Assembly: GCA_022539475.1 (NCBI GenBank)
Contig: VCMS01000239.1
Coordinates: 21,546-85,545, forward strand
Direction: 5' to 3'
DNA: 64,000 bases
Source of the DNA: Gracilaria domingensis
Lineage: Eukaryota > Rhodophyta > Florideophyceae > Gracilariales > Gracilariaceae
The notes under the pieces were generated by a model. The model was not told the DNA's origin and ran no database searches. It saw nothing but the letters and a program-made list of their open reading frames with translations. Below, piece after piece: positions 40,203 through 50,473 of the stretch (within the stretch, counting starts at the first letter, position 1; the number at the start of each line of letters is the position of its first letter). A program made the position numbers and the translations under genes.

Positions 40203-43200
40203 ATGACGTCGATCTTGACTGTCGCTCGACCTCCTTCTCCCTTCGGACGCCCTTCCCTTGCAGTCTTTGTCGTCGTTTCTCGTTCAGTTCTTCTTCCCAT
40301 GGTCTACTACTGTACACATAAGAAGCGTGGGTGCCCCTTCGTTACTCGCCGAGGAGTCTTATCCCTTCAACAGCATGTCAACCATTGCCCGTTTTGTCTG
40401 AAAGCAGCGCTGGAAGACGACAATAGCCGGCCCATTCGGAGAAGCAAGCGTCTCAAGCTTTCCGCACCCGCGCCCGCATCTTCCGAAACGGTCACTGCCC
40501 CTTGTCGCCTTCCCGAGCCTCCAGTGTCCGAGGACATCGTCGACCCCACTCCGTGCGCCCCTCCCATTCCGGACACTTTGCATTGTGTTTCTCCTTCCCC
40601 GGCTCCCGCGTCATTAGAGCGAGAACACGGAAGCAGTTCCCGCCCAGTGCCTTCTGAGGAGGCCCTCGGTGATTTGCATATGGATTATCTCACGGTTTGT
40701 CTGGCTTCAGTAGCTTCCAACCTTGGTCATCGTGAGGCGGACGAGCTAATTGGGCTACTTCGGGACCCGCGATTCTCGCAAAAGCGATTCAACGAGACCA
40801 TAACAAGTTCCAAGCGCTGTACAGAACTGAAGAAGGCCATTTTCGAACGATACGCCTCAAAGGACGGTTTCAATCGCAGAACTGTCTCGCCAGAAGGATG
40901 TAAGTTCAGCGCCACCCTCTACACGAGAGACCCCGTTCAGACACTTGTGAAACAGCTCCAGTTGGCTAACAACGAAAACACATTCTTCCACCCTATACCT
41001 CAGACCCACTCCACGAAAATATCTCACCCCATGTCCGGCTCTCGCGCAAGAGACGCCACCTCAAAACTTAAGGAAATGGTCATGGGCTCTTTGGATAGTA
41101 GAATAGTGTGGTACTCCCAAGAAATAAGTTACAGTGAATCTTTCGTAGGTCTTCTGCAGGTATACACCGATAAGTCTTCAACAACTCTAAAGCAAACATC
41201 GGTTACCGCCTATCCTCTTCACCTCATATTTCTCAACTTCTCCGACCAGCTTCGCCGTAAGTGTATCCGTGATGACCTCACAGTAGTGGCATACTTCCCT
41301 ACCACACTGATCGAGGTTTCCGCATCTGAAGCAGACGCAATGCCATTTGTTTCTAGCAAGTCTCTACGCGAGTCCAGGATGCAAATCCTTCAAGAATCTC
41401 TTCGTCAAGTCCTGGAGCCCATTCTAAATCTCACGCAGAAAGGTTTTCAGTTCATCGGCGAAGACAAACTAAGTCGAGTGTGCCATCCTCTGCTTGCAAG
41501 TTATTGTGCGGATATTCCTGAGGCTAAGGACATTCTGTCTATTCTTCATGGCACCAAAACGGAAAGCCCGTGTCATAGATGCAAAGCCCCTCGCTCATCT
41601 TTATGCAGTCCTATTCCCACCTCATTCAACGGACGTTCTCAAAAGCACACGAAAAGCATCCGAAAGACATACACAGCTATCTTGCAACATGCACAAAAAG
41701 ACGAGGCGGAAAGACGTCCACGTCGTGCGAGGGAGAGGAGATCTCAAGCGGATACTCTGATGCGTTCAAATTCCATATCTCTCATTCCTTCGTTCCTCGA
41801 AACTTCCGTAAGCCTTGGAATGATCCCGGGATTGTCTCCATACAGTCTGTTCTCATTCGAACCATTACACAACTTGCATCTCGGCATCTCAAAGTTGATA
41901 AAAACGGCCACAATCGAGAGACTGCAGTCAGACACCCTGTGCACCACATTAGGAACATCTGCATCGCGTTCATTTCGAACGATACGCACCCAACTCCTCA
42001 ACCATGCAAACGCAATTCTAGCTGCCATAGAACGCGATTCTCCTGCCAAAGGTTTACATATCGATTTCTCCACGCAGGAGAAAGGCAAATCTTTGAATGG
42101 TATCTTCACGAAAGACGGTCTCCGTGGAATGCTGGAGGCCAAAAACTACAAAGCACTTGACATGGTCTTTCCCTTCATAGGAGCATTCTTTGACATATGC
42201 TGTGGAGAACAGGACGTTGCCCCAATCACAACCGTTTTCTCTCAGTATTCGGACTTGCTCTCGACCTTATTCAGATACAATCGTGACCCGTATTGGACTG
42301 AAAGCTCTCTCCTGTGTCTTAGTTCGGAGATTGAAGCCTTCAAGCGTTCCGCAACAAAGACTCTGGCGGATTTTCATCCCTCCAGACTGGGAACTCTGAA
42401 GTTTCATCTTCTCGATCATCTTGTGGACGATATTCGCCGTCTGGGAAGTATCAAGTATTACGACGCAGGCATATACGAACATGCACACCTGCTATTTAAA
42501 AGACACTACAAAAAGACGTCCAGAAGAACAGCAACGGCTGTGGAGGAGACTATTCGCTCCATTGAGCACGGACATGTTAGAAAGCAATGGAATGGCAATA
42601 CTCCTTACCAGCGTAATCCAGGTTTACCAGGAACTTCCACACAGCTTCCTCGGTTTGCAATGAGAGGGCGTTCTTTCACTTTACGAGCTCTTCAACATTG
42701 TGTTTCAAGTATGTCCAGTTCAAAAACATGGACTGCTGTTAGAGAAATGTTCTCAAGTACGGACACAAGGTCGATTCTTGATCAAATTGGTCAACAGGCC
42801 CTTCCTCCTTTCCTCAGTCTCGTGAAAGAAACACTGGATGAGCACTCTATTACATACTTCCCAGAAAAGACAAGGATAACTCTGGTGAATTCGGCCGTCG
42901 TGAAAGGCGGTTTCGTTCCGACTCTTGAACACTTCGATTCGTCTTCTAAGGCACTTAAGCTGGGACGACCCAAATACCCCATCATCCAACGTGTCTTCGC
43001 TTCTCCAGCATTTGGTCCCAGTAGAAAGCCAAAGTTTTCCACTGTATTGGTAAGCGGAGAAGATTCAGAGACTTGGGTTGCCCAGGTAGTCGCTCTGATT
43101 CGAATATCTCTCCTTGATTCTGCACTTACCGCACCAGAGGTGGCATTCGTCCGGTATTTCGAGGTTTTACCCCCCGCAACAAACATCGACCACATATTGA

Positions 43201-43478
43201 AATGCATATCTTTACGGTGGGCTACAAACGATGAAAAGAACCACACTCTTCCGTTCCCTCGTCATTCCAAAGCGGAGACTATCGTAGAGTTAACTCCTTG
43301 GTACGGGATGGTTCCGGCTTCTGCACTACAGGGAACTGTCCATGTTGTTCGATCAAACTACCCTGCTCCACCTTTTTGTCCTCCACTTCAATGGTTCCAA
43401 CACCGATTCTACATCAATCGATTCTATCATGATTCAGATGAAGGACCAACTGAGCACGTTGATCTTGTACAGCCTTAA
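40203..43478 (+). CDS. Tnp2/Plavaka-like transposase, 1,091 aa, intact
   Basis: This is the largest intact ORF in the window. The N-terminus has a Cys/His-rich finger, YYCTHKKRGCPFVTRRGV and HVNHCPFC (residues ~35-62). The central region has FLNFSDQLRRKC, CHPLLASYCADIPEAKD and ESPCHRCKAP (residues ~340-460), the layout seen before the catalytic core in Plavaka/Tnp2 proteins. SLFSFEPLHNLHLGISKLI (~555-575) and LGTLKFHLLDHLVDDIRRLG (~735-755), followed by YDAGIYEHAHLLFKRHY, match the conserved 'LHxLHLG' and 'KFHxLxHxxxDIRRxG' blocks. Individual catalytic acids cannot be assigned with certainty. The alternative start ATG at 40,300 (MVYYCTHK) is attractive because it opens the conserved finger. 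The stop overlaps the stop of the convergent gene. Confidence 0.75.
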   Translation: MTSILTVARPPSPFGRPSLAVFVVVSRSVLLPMVYYCTHKKRGCPFVTRRGVLSLQQHVNHCPFCLKAALEDDNSRPIRRSKRLKLSAPAPASSETVTAPCRLPEPPVSEDIVDPTPCAPPIPDTLHCVSPSPAPASLEREHGSSSRPVPSEEALGDLHMDYLTVCLASVASNLGHREADELIGLLRDPRFSQKRFNETITSSKRCTELKKAIFERYASKDGFNRRTVSPEGCKFSATLYTRDPVQTLVKQLQLANNENTFFHPIPQTHSTKISHPMSGSRARDATSKLKEMVMGSLDSRIVWYSQEISYSESFVGLLQVYTDKSSTTLKQTSVTAYPLHLIFLNFSDQLRRKCIRDDLTVVAYFPTTLIEVSASEADAMPFVSSKSLRESRMQILQESLRQVLEPILNLTQKGFQFIGEDKLSRVCHPLLASYCADIPEAKDILSILHGTKTESPCHRCKAPRSSLCSPIPTSFNGRSQKHTKSIRKTYTAILQHAQKDEAERRPRRARERRSQADTLMRSNSISLIPSFLETSVSLGMIPGLSPYSLFSFEPLHNLHLGISKLIKTATIERLQSDTLCTTLGTSASRSFRTIRTQLLNHANAILAAIERDSPAKGLHIDFSTQEKGKSLNGIFTKDGLRGMLEAKNYKALDMVFPFIGAFFDICCGEQDVAPITTVFSQYSDLLSTLFRYNRDPYWTESSLLCLSSEIEAFKRSATKTLADFHPSRLGTLKFHLLDHLVDDIRRLGSIKYYDAGIYEHAHLLFKRHYKKTSRRTATAVEETIRSIEHGHVRKQWNGNTPYQRNPGLPGTSTQLPRFAMRGRSFTLRALQHCVSSMSSSKTWTAVREMFSSTDTRSILDQIGQQALPPFLSLVKETLDEHSITYFPEKTRITLVNSAVVKGGFVPTLEHFDSSSKALKLGRPKYPIIQRVFASPAFGPSRKPKFSTVLVSGEDSETWVAQVVALIRISLLDSALTAPEVAFVRYFEVLPPATNIDHILKCISLRWATNDEKNHTLPFPRHSKAETIVELTPWYGMVPASALQGTVHVVRSNYPAPPFCPPLQWFQHRFYINRFYHDSDEGPTEHVDLVQP

Positions 43479-45741
43479 ACATTAAGGGCTCCATCTTCTA
43501 CATGTTCACCTTGTGGTGCCTTTTCTTGTGATCCTGTGTTAATTCCGAAATCGTTCATGTCCATTTCCTTGAACTCCATATCCCCTTCCTCGCATTCACC
43601 AACGAAGCAATCGCTAATAGACCCCAATCTTCGGCTCACACTGTCAATAAAAAATTGTTCTTTCACAGTGAGGTAAAGTCTTCCGTTCGACGGCATTCGA
43701 TATCCAAATGTAGCCTCTCTCATGTTATTACCAAGAACCTTAGTCCAATCTTCCGTTGTCGTTCCAAAATTATGAAACTCGCTGGAATTGGTCCTCAAGA
43801 CATGTTGCCTAACATCCCCCAGAACATTCTTTAAACACAGAGGTAGCAGTTCAGCAAACTTCTTTGTAAACAGTTTCTGTCTCTGGCCACCCCTTGACAC
43901 ATCCGTACTTAGAAGGCTCACAACCGTCAACACCCAAGCGTCCAAACGTGCGAGCAACAGTATTGTGCCATCTAAAAAGGTGCCCGTATCCTTGTCTTCC
44001 ACATCATACCCAATAAACTCCTTCAGCACTTGTACCCCGACACGGTTTCGGAAGAACAAGTCTTGATCTTCCGTCGGCATATCCTCGACATTGTCCGCAT
44101 TGGAGTACTTTAGACGAACAAATGGGGCTTTTCTCCACCATGAAGTGTTCGGTACACCATTTTCGTCAAACGCAGTATGTTCTCCTGCGCTTCCTTCAAC
44201 TGCATTGTGAGTTCGTCAGCATTCTCTTCTACCAGCTTTGTTCTTCTCCAAATCAGATCGTACCCCAGGAGCAGAAATAGTTTATCCCTCGTATTTCTCT
44301 TACGAACGCCCACGACGTCACTCATGGTCTGCCGCATTCTCTACCTAAGGCACATATCTGCACAAAGTTCCAGTATACACCTGTCGGTAAGAGATGCTTT
44401 TCTAATACCTTCCCAGCTCAACTCCTCAACTCGCTTTCAACCATTTTCTTCAGCAAAGCATCTGGCCCCCCTCTACCGACGGTGTGAACATGCCAAAACT
44501 GCCCAAGAGCTCCACGGGGTTTTTAGGAACCATGTATGAACCACCTTCCTCCGGCTCAATAAGCCCTTCCCCACTCTCAGTTGCGTCTTCCACCTTCTCG
44601 GCACGGTTACCCCAATTCGGGTGAGCGACTCACCTTCGAGCCATAGCTCACTTGTTTCTCTCCTTGCCCACGTCAGCATGTTGTGATACACTGCTCGAGC
44701 AACCCCTCGAAACTCGTCGCACACCTCAATTTTATGCTTCTTTCGACCTGTCTGCCCAGGTTCACCAGCACGTGTACTCCTATCTCCCTCCTGTTTCAGT
44801 GCCCCTCTTAGCCCTTCAATGACTAGATCCTTCTCTTCAAGCCTCTTTTTCAAAGCCGTACTCTGCTCTTGGGCGACCTTCACTAGAATTCCCGAACCAT
44901 CAAGTCCTCTTGTAGCGTCTTAACCTTTTCTTTCAAGCAATTCAGTTCATTTAAAAGATCAGGTCTGTTCATAGAGCTTGAATTCACACCAGTTTGGATA
45001 TCTTCCGTTATTTCCCTAGCTTCTTCGGCGACAGGCCCCGGTAATGCCGCAGGATTCGGTGTTATTTCGTTATCGGAACTATCCTCATGTGCCATACCCT
45101 TAGCACGAGAGGCTGCAGGCGTTCTGTGTCCACCCTTGGCACGGCTCCGAGCTTCAACTCCCGTGTATGTCCTCCTCCATGGCATGGTATATCAGATGAA
45201 TTGGGCCTCGTACGAGCTGCAACGGCCCCCGTTCTGGAAAGAGGGGAAGGTCGAGAGTAACTCGTCTATCAGTTGTCTCTCGATTTCTTATTGTGTTTCT
45301 CCCTTGTCCGGACCCATTGCGAGGCATGATACGATTCATAGCGGCCCCAGTTCTAGAAGACAGGGATGGACGTGACGATCTTAATATACTAGGGCTCTCA
45401 CGACTTCTCGTCATTGTCCCTTGTTGTCCAGATCCACTGGGCGGCGTAACCCGGGCCCCAGTAGCTCCGGTCTTCGATATTGGCCGGGGACATGAAGGTT
45501 TTGGTGTCATACGAACCTCTTCGGTTCCAGTTGTCATGCCCTCCTGTCCTGACCCGCTGGGCCGAGTTACCTCATCTTCTTGAGGAGCAGAGACAGATGC
45601 ACGATTTGCATTATCGGCAGTTGACGGCACGACATCGTTCGCTGATCCACGAATTATTGACGCAATCCACTTTTGGAATACCGGAGTTAACTTCTGTTTT
45701 CCACTTCGACAGTCCATTGTACGTGAAGTTAGGGAGTCCAC
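43475..45741 (-). pseudogene. Convergent transposon accessory gene, fragmented
   Basis: Five minus-strand ORFs (45,741-45,154; 45,185-44,883; 44,883-44,473; 44,337-44,110; 44,080-43,475) succeed each other in different frames, as introns or frameshifts would cause. The first has three imperfect ~40-aa repeats around PSGSGQ. The second and third share a coiled coil (LNCLKEKVKTLQEDLMVRE, then LKKRLEEKDLVIEGLRGALK) broken by a frame change near 44,885. The last is a 201-aa domain (DLFFRNRVGVQVLKEFIGYD; KFAELLPLCLKNVLGDVRQH) of unknown fold. By position it could be a TnpA-like DNA-binding partner of the transposase (inference). I recognise no domain. Confidence 0.5.
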
Positions 45742-46249
45742 TGTCTTTTCTAGTGCTCACAACTGCTGGTTGACGCTCTTCGTGAAGTCCGTGCGATTCA
45801 TTTAAGGAGAGTGCAAGTCTCTCAAGTTCGGCTGCACATCTTTCGTAGCCTTCCCTGTCAAGGTCCTGATCAATTTCGGTACCATTGGATAATCTCACCC
45901 GTGCGCCTTGGTTTCCAGAGATGCCAAAAGTGTAGCCACCCAGGTGCTCCATGAAACTCTCGGCATCCTCTATATCTCGCCCAGTAGCAATTCCGAAACC
46001 AACGAGTGCGTTGATGTACTTCATGCATTTGACTGTTTCGGCAGGAATGTTCTCCCCAGCTCTTTTCAGAGTACCGTCAACATCACTAATCACGGCGTAG
46101 CCATTTTCGAATATTTCGTTAGCCAGCTGCTGAGGAGTTACTTCTTGGGCTCTAACTTCTGAGTTATACATGTTTTGAAAGCTTTCGAAAGAGTTCGTTT
46201 TGCAAATGGGTGTGGGTATACGAATGAGAAGGATGTGATTGATGTTCAC
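45611..46249 (-). pseudogene. HAD-superfamily (Cof-like) phosphatase, C-terminally truncated
   Basis: This is a host-type hydrolase. HAD motif I is AVISDVDGTLKRAG (about residues 53-66), with Asp nucleophile and acid. GFGIATGRDIEDAESF is motif II-like (the Cof signature 'xATGR'), and FGISGNQGARV follows. Homology is clear to about residue 150; after that the reading frame passes into the transposon region near 45,720. The HAD-IIB cap and motif III/IV (usually at residues 180-230) are missing. Start Met choices are 46,249 or the later MYNSEVRAQ (residue ~28). Substrate is unknown. Confidence 0.7.
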
Positions 46250-46792
46250 AAGGTGTTTCGTAGTATAAAAAGAGTCTAAGAACGACCATATACGGGTATT
46301 GTAGTACTGTTTTAAAACGTTACTAGGAGGAGAAGTTTTTGCATCGATTTGAAGTAAAGAAAGGATGATTTAGTCATAAATTATATGTACGGGTTCAAGT
46401 GGGTAACGAAAACTGTAAATATCTTTAACATGAGCTTAGAAATCAAGAAGAGTAAAACAACCTCCATTACGGGTTGAAACCCATAAAAGGTTTACCTTAC
46501 TTTATACCGGTGCCCTAAGTAATGCAAACGCTTAGTTCTTCAGAAATATCACAATTTTTGTACTTGTTTCGTTACTAGTATCGTGCACTTTAATGATATG
46601 GAATGACCATTTTCTATCTAGCAAAATCTTAGCGAAGTATTAGTGAAAACGGATGTAGGATTTGAAGGGGCATATTTGAACCACAGAAGGACGAACAATA
46701 TAAGTAATGTAATAGGAACAGGTCATTTCGATAAAGTAACTTTTATGTTTAACTATCTCTAAAAGGTTTACAACACCGAAAAGTCATGTGTT
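46250..46792. other. Intergenic region
   Basis: AT-rich, with no feature I can support. It contains the presumed promoter side of the HAD gene. Confidence 0.5.
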
Positions 46793-47701
46793 CTAACCTC
46801 GAAGCTGGGGGAATGGGGAGGGGGATAACTTTTCCTTAAGAACGTCGACGTAGTTTGTATGAAAAGGAGCGGGGTCACCCCCTACAATGTTTCTTTCTTG
46901 GCGGGAAAAGTCGTAGAAGTACGCGTTCCTAAACCGAAAGTCGGAGAAAGAAGTAGGGAAGCCAACGAGAGTTTTCCTATATGCAAGAAGTCGCCCAACG
47001 GTCTCTTCCAGGTTGAAAGTAGTACCTGTCTTAAGCGAAACTATCTTCAACAGCTCTTTCATTATTGTGAGCACAACCGTACTGCACTGCGTAGCGACTA
47101 CGTCCATAGGAATGAAACCTCTTGAGGCCCCGACGATGTTGAACGCTGATAGCCACACGAGCTTCTCATAATAGCTTACGAGAAATGTGTCTTCGTCGAC
47201 AACGTCGCAAGTGAGACCCATAGACCTAAACCTGTCTGCAACGTTGGAGGCCCACTTTCCTGTTGCGAAAGTGAGACCATCCGGACTTTGAGGAGTGACA
47301 CCATCCTGCGGAGCTGCGTTTCTTGAGGGGACACCAACGTATAGGACAACTTTTGAACATTTTTCCACAACGAGCTTCGAAAGCAATGGTATGATGTCTC
47401 CATTCTGGAAGAAAACGAGATTCTCTCTGAGAGAATAAGGGCAAGCCTGAATTACGGTCTCCAGGGTGTTCGTTCTTCCACAAACTAGTATCGGTACATC
47501 AGAAAGATGAGAGGTAGCAGCCATGCTGCAGAATTCGTGTGCGGAAATGACCGTATCTTATTCGTTCGCCAGCATGGTACCTATACGCCCCCTTCCAACA
47601 ATAACGGCCCGAGTCCTTCGGGCGGGAGATGAGGCCTGAGGGACGTCAGAGTATCTGGGACTCGGAGGCGGAGTCGGAGGCATGTCGGACTGGGAGTTCA
47701 T
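46793..47701 (-). pseudogene. Rossmann-fold NAD(P)-binding protein (plant/algal conserved), one in-frame stop
   Basis: The family is known from plants and algae as an uncharacterised 6-phosphogluconate-dehydrogenase-like or ketopantoate-reductase-like protein. From ATG at 47,701 there is a Pro/Ser-rich N-terminus and then AVIVGRGRIGTMLANE (GxGxxG-type nucleotide-binding loop). TAA at 47,558-47,560 follows, and the same frame continues to 46,793. Downstream motifs are PILVCGRTNTLETVIQACP, ENLVFFQNG, DGLTFATGKWASNVADRF, VSYYEKLVWLSAFNIVGASRG and HTNYVDVLKEKL. These cover the whole family length. Apart from the one stop the gene appears complete, so it may be a recent pseudogene, or the stop may be a base-call error. 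Confidence 0.75.
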
Positions 47702-48098
47702 TGCAAGTGTTCGATTGTTTTTGTGTGACGATAAAAAGGGAAGATGGGGCGGAGAACTGCTGGGGTAAAGAGTGATACGTAAGTACAAACGGTTGGGAAG
47801 CGCAGAACGGGAACATGGTTCACTTTGTGAAAGTGAGCGAAATGTATGATATGTGATTGTACTGAATGAATGATAGGGCTTGTATGAGACGACAAGCCAC
47901 AAAGTGTGATGATGTTTTATGAAAGGTAGGTGGAAGAGTAGAAAGTGTGCAATGAATGAAACTGATTTCGAACCTGAGTTGTAAAGTAGTTGTAAAGTAC
48001 GAGTTACGGGGAGCTTGAATACAGGATGAAAGGAGCCATTTTGGCTTCATAAATGACGTGAACGGGTTCTATACCTTCACTTGGATTGCCATAATTAA
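47702..48098. other. Intergenic region between divergent genes
   Basis: This 400-bp gap lies between the minus-strand Rossmann gene and the plus-strand epimerase fragment. It should hold the promoter of the former and perhaps lost 5' sequence of the latter. A CAC-TTG-GAT-TGC-CAT string just before the epimerase frame recalls its LDCHLM motif, but this may be chance. Confidence 0.4.
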
Positions 48099-48419
48099 AA
48101 GGATGGAGTTGGATTGCGCCCGGATACGTCTATAAAGGTCGTAGAAGCACTTATGAAAGAAGGAGTTGTAGACATGTTATTGTTGATGACGGTGGAGCCA
48201 GGGTTTGGAGGACAGGCGTTTATGGAGGGTGTTCTTGATAAGGTGCGACATGCAAGGGAGTTGTACCCAAGAATAGGGATACAGGTGGATGGAGGTATTG
48301 GACTGAGTACTGTGAAAGCAGTAGTGAAGGCCGGTGCAAACATTTCAGTTGCAGGATCTGCCATCTTTGGCTCGAGTAACCCAGCTCATGTCATAGCTGG
48401 TTTTCGAAAGGTTGGTTAG
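48099..48419 (+). pseudogene. Ribulose-5-phosphate 3-epimerase, C-terminal fragment
   Basis: The enzyme interconverts ribulose 5-phosphate and xylulose 5-phosphate in the pentose-phosphate and Calvin cycles. The fragment shows GVGLRPDTSIKVVEAL, LLLMTVEPGFGGQAFM, GIQVDGGIGLSTVKAV and NISVAGSAIFGS, i.e. the last ~105 residues of a ~230-aa TIM barrel. It retains the phosphate-binding loops and the VDGG catalytic Asp. The stop TAA (48,096-48,098) lies immediately upstream, and the N-terminal half is not found nearby. It is either a 3' exon behind an intron (an AG precedes GAT at 48,102) or a truncated copy. Confidence 0.85.
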
Positions 48420-48486
48420 AGATAGTAGCATAAATTTATTGTTTATTACATTGTTACCTTTACGTGTTATCACGACTATATTCTCC

Positions 48487-48830
48487 GTCTCCATTGGAGA
48501 TGTATTTCTCTTGTATCACAACCGGGAAAGGATGTGAGAGAACATAAATATATCCCCAGTGGACGCTGAGAGGGAGGATGAACTACTCTACGTGCTACCA
48601 TTGTTACCCATCCGGTGTCGAGTGGTGACATATTCTTTTTTTGTCACAACCCACAAAGGATGTGACGGAAGAAGAACATGCCCCCAGTCGAGACAGAGGG
48701 TGAGCAACTCTAAGTACAATCACTAGTCCTTAGCTTGCCTCCACTGGCAATATCTTCCTGTTTTGCTATAACCATCGAGTGAGGTTATGGTGGAAGAGAA
48801 AAATATCGCCGGTCGAGGCGAGGTGGGTGG
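48487..48830 (+). repeat. Three tandem, related long imperfect hairpins
   Basis: Units start at about 48,487, 48,615 and 48,737 (spacing 128 and 122 bp). Each folds as one ~90-nt imperfect hairpin with a short loop. In unit 1 TCCATTGGAGATGTATTT pairs with the ATAAATATATCCCCAGTGGA strand across a TATCACAACC/GGATGTGA inner stem. In unit 3 GGCAATATCTTCC pairs with GGAAGAGAAAAATATCGCC across ATAACC/GGTTAT. The units share CACAACC, AAGGATGTGA and CCCCAGT boxes. Confidence 0.65.
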
Positions 48831-49052
48831 GGACTATGTGAAGAGGGGACAGAGAGATGGCGCTTAAATAGTGGAAGGTGCGGAGGTGTACAGTAGATGT
48901 TTTGGCGGGAAATGGGATGAGGGAAACAGGGACAATCATGGTGCTGGATATAGCCCGTGTGGTTGGACAGTGGGGGTGGACAGCACAGTTTAGCTCGATT
49001 GCACTGTATCGCAGCGGAAACTTCGATCCAACTACTACTTCTTCTTCTGAAG

Positions 49053-49982
49053 ATGTCGAACGGATACGTGAAGGATGAGGAGCTGTTGGCGCTGTTGGAG
49101 GGGGAGGAGGTACCGCAGACGCCGTTACCAAAGCGGAAAGAGGACGTGATTACGGCGGCTGGTCGGATGTCGCAGAAGAAGGAAGTGGCTGATGAAGGAA
49201 AGAAGTGTGAGGCGAGGAGAGGGGATGGTGATGAGGTGGAGAAGGGGGTAGAATTGGAGGTGGAGGGGGTCGCAATAGAGAGAAGGGGTGCGATGCATCT
49301 GAGTCAGTTAGAGGTTGGAGACCAGATAGAGAGTGGGGGCGGAGAGGGTGACAGGGAGATGCGGTTTGTGGGGGAGATGAAGGCGAGAGTGGGGATGTTG
49401 GGGTTGGTGATGAAGGAGCAACTGGACGATGGAATTGTGGAGATTGTAACGGAAATGGGCGGTGTGGTGCTGAGTGGGGATGGTAGTGGTGTTTCGGTTG
49501 AGGCGATTTCGAGCCTGCGGAATTCGTTGTCGGTATTGGGAGTGGAGATGAGAAATCATGTGTATGGGATAGTGGAGTGTGCGGGAAGGGAGGTTGGAGA
49601 GTTGCGGGAGGAGAATAGGGTTCTGAACGAGAGGTTGGACGTGCTGGAGAAGGAGGTGAAGGAGCTGTGCAAGAGGCAAAGATTGGTGGAAGAGGAAACG
49701 GTGAAAGGAGGTGTGGAGGGAAAGACGGAGAAGGAAAGTGTGGGAAGGGTGGCGGTGCAGAAGGGGTCTCCTGTGACACCGAAGACAAAGGGTGGTGGGG
49801 TTGGGGATGGGAAGAGCCGTCTGAAGAAGAGGCGTAAGGAGATGAAGAAGGTGGTGGAGGAGGTGCCGCGGGAGGGAGTGGGAGCTCCGGTGGTGACTGG
49901 GTTTAGGAGTGCGGCGGGGGTAGCGCGGACTGCGAAGGGGATTCTGAGGGGACAGGAGGAGAGAAGGATGGGAGGGACTTGA
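49053..49982 (+). CDS. Coiled-coil, Lys/Glu-rich protein, ~309 aa, function unknown
   Basis: From ATG at 49,053 (MSNGYVKDEELLALLEGEE) the ORF is intact. Earlier in-frame Met at 48,957 is possible, but the added segment is not protein-like. A heptad-rich helix (REVGELREENRVLNERLDVL, then EKEVKELCKRQRL, residues ~175-210) predicts a coiled coil. The C-terminus is strongly basic (SRLKKRRKEMKK). The G-rich composition makes the complementary strand open too (Pro-rich shadow). It abuts the inverted-repeat arm that starts at 49,984; part of its 3' end recurs, diverged, inside the other arm. It may be an ORF1- or gag-like transposon protein (inference). Confidence 0.5.
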   Translation: MSNGYVKDEELLALLEGEEVPQTPLPKRKEDVITAAGRMSQKKEVADEGKKCEARRGDGDEVEKGVELEVEGVAIERRGAMHLSQLEVGDQIESGGGEGDREMRFVGEMKARVGMLGLVMKEQLDDGIVEIVTEMGGVVLSGDGSGVSVEAISSLRNSLSVLGVEMRNHVYGIVECAGREVGELREENRVLNERLDVLEKEVKELCKRQRLVEEETVKGGVEGKTEKESVGRVAVQKGSPVTPKTKGGGVGDGKSRLKKRRKEMKKVVEEVPREGVGAPVVTGFRSAAGVARTAKGILRGQEERRMGGT

Positions 49983-49983
49983 A

Positions 49984-50455
49984 GCCGTTTTGTGGCGAGG
50001 CGGGTATACGAGAAGGGGGAGGGTTGTCCACCTGACTTCTACAAAATGACGTTTGCGGAGACGGAGAGAGAGGATGTGAACGCGTGATGGGCGAGAAATA
50101 GGTAAATAGCGGGGTTGGTGTGGACTGGGAAGAAGTGATGGGATGATTGAGGTGGGATGAGTTGCGATTTGCATTGCAACATGGGAGAAAATGGAAAGGC
50201 AAACTAGCACGAGTGCAGTTTTGAGAGAGGGTCGCGGAAAAGAGTGAATGGGGTGGTGCGGCGAAATAGAACCTCTACAAAAACTAGGGGACCCAAGAAC
50301 TAAACTGCGCGAAATGGAATTTAATATTCCAAAATTTCTTAATTTTTTGAAGGCCAGCCTCTGCCACCCCCCTCGCGCGCCCCAAATAGCCCCAAAACTA
50401 GCTTATTTTCCAAAGCGAACAGACTATATTCCACTTTGCAGAACACAGACGTTGG
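49984..50455 (+). repeat. Left arm of long inverted repeat
   Basis: This arm pairs with 55,143-55,613. Shared landmarks are gccgttttgtggcgaggcgg, a gcggagacggagag block, an AT-rich core (aaatttcttaattttt) and the inner end cagaacacagacgttgg. Identity is roughly 75-80% by eye. Confidence 0.85.
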
Positions 50456-50473
50456 AGTATCGCAGCGTAAGAC

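Larger units (their letters stand above)
39750..45741 (+). mobile_element. Tnp2/Plavaka-like (CACTA-type) DNA transposon, copy A
   Basis: This element contains the transposase (40,203-43,478) and a convergent accessory gene. The leader 39,755-40,202 is conserved, inverted, at 63,501-64,000 next to the second transposase copy, so the left end lies at or before about 39,750. I could not identify terminal inverted repeats. The right end probably lies near 45,700, where a HAD phosphatase frame is cut. Confidence 0.6.

Noticed and set aside
49150-50210. Long Pro/Ser/His-rich minus-strand ORFs
   Set aside because: They are the antisense of the G-rich coiled-coil gene and of the inverted-repeat arm; the composition is a mirror of GGA/GAG codons and has no domain.
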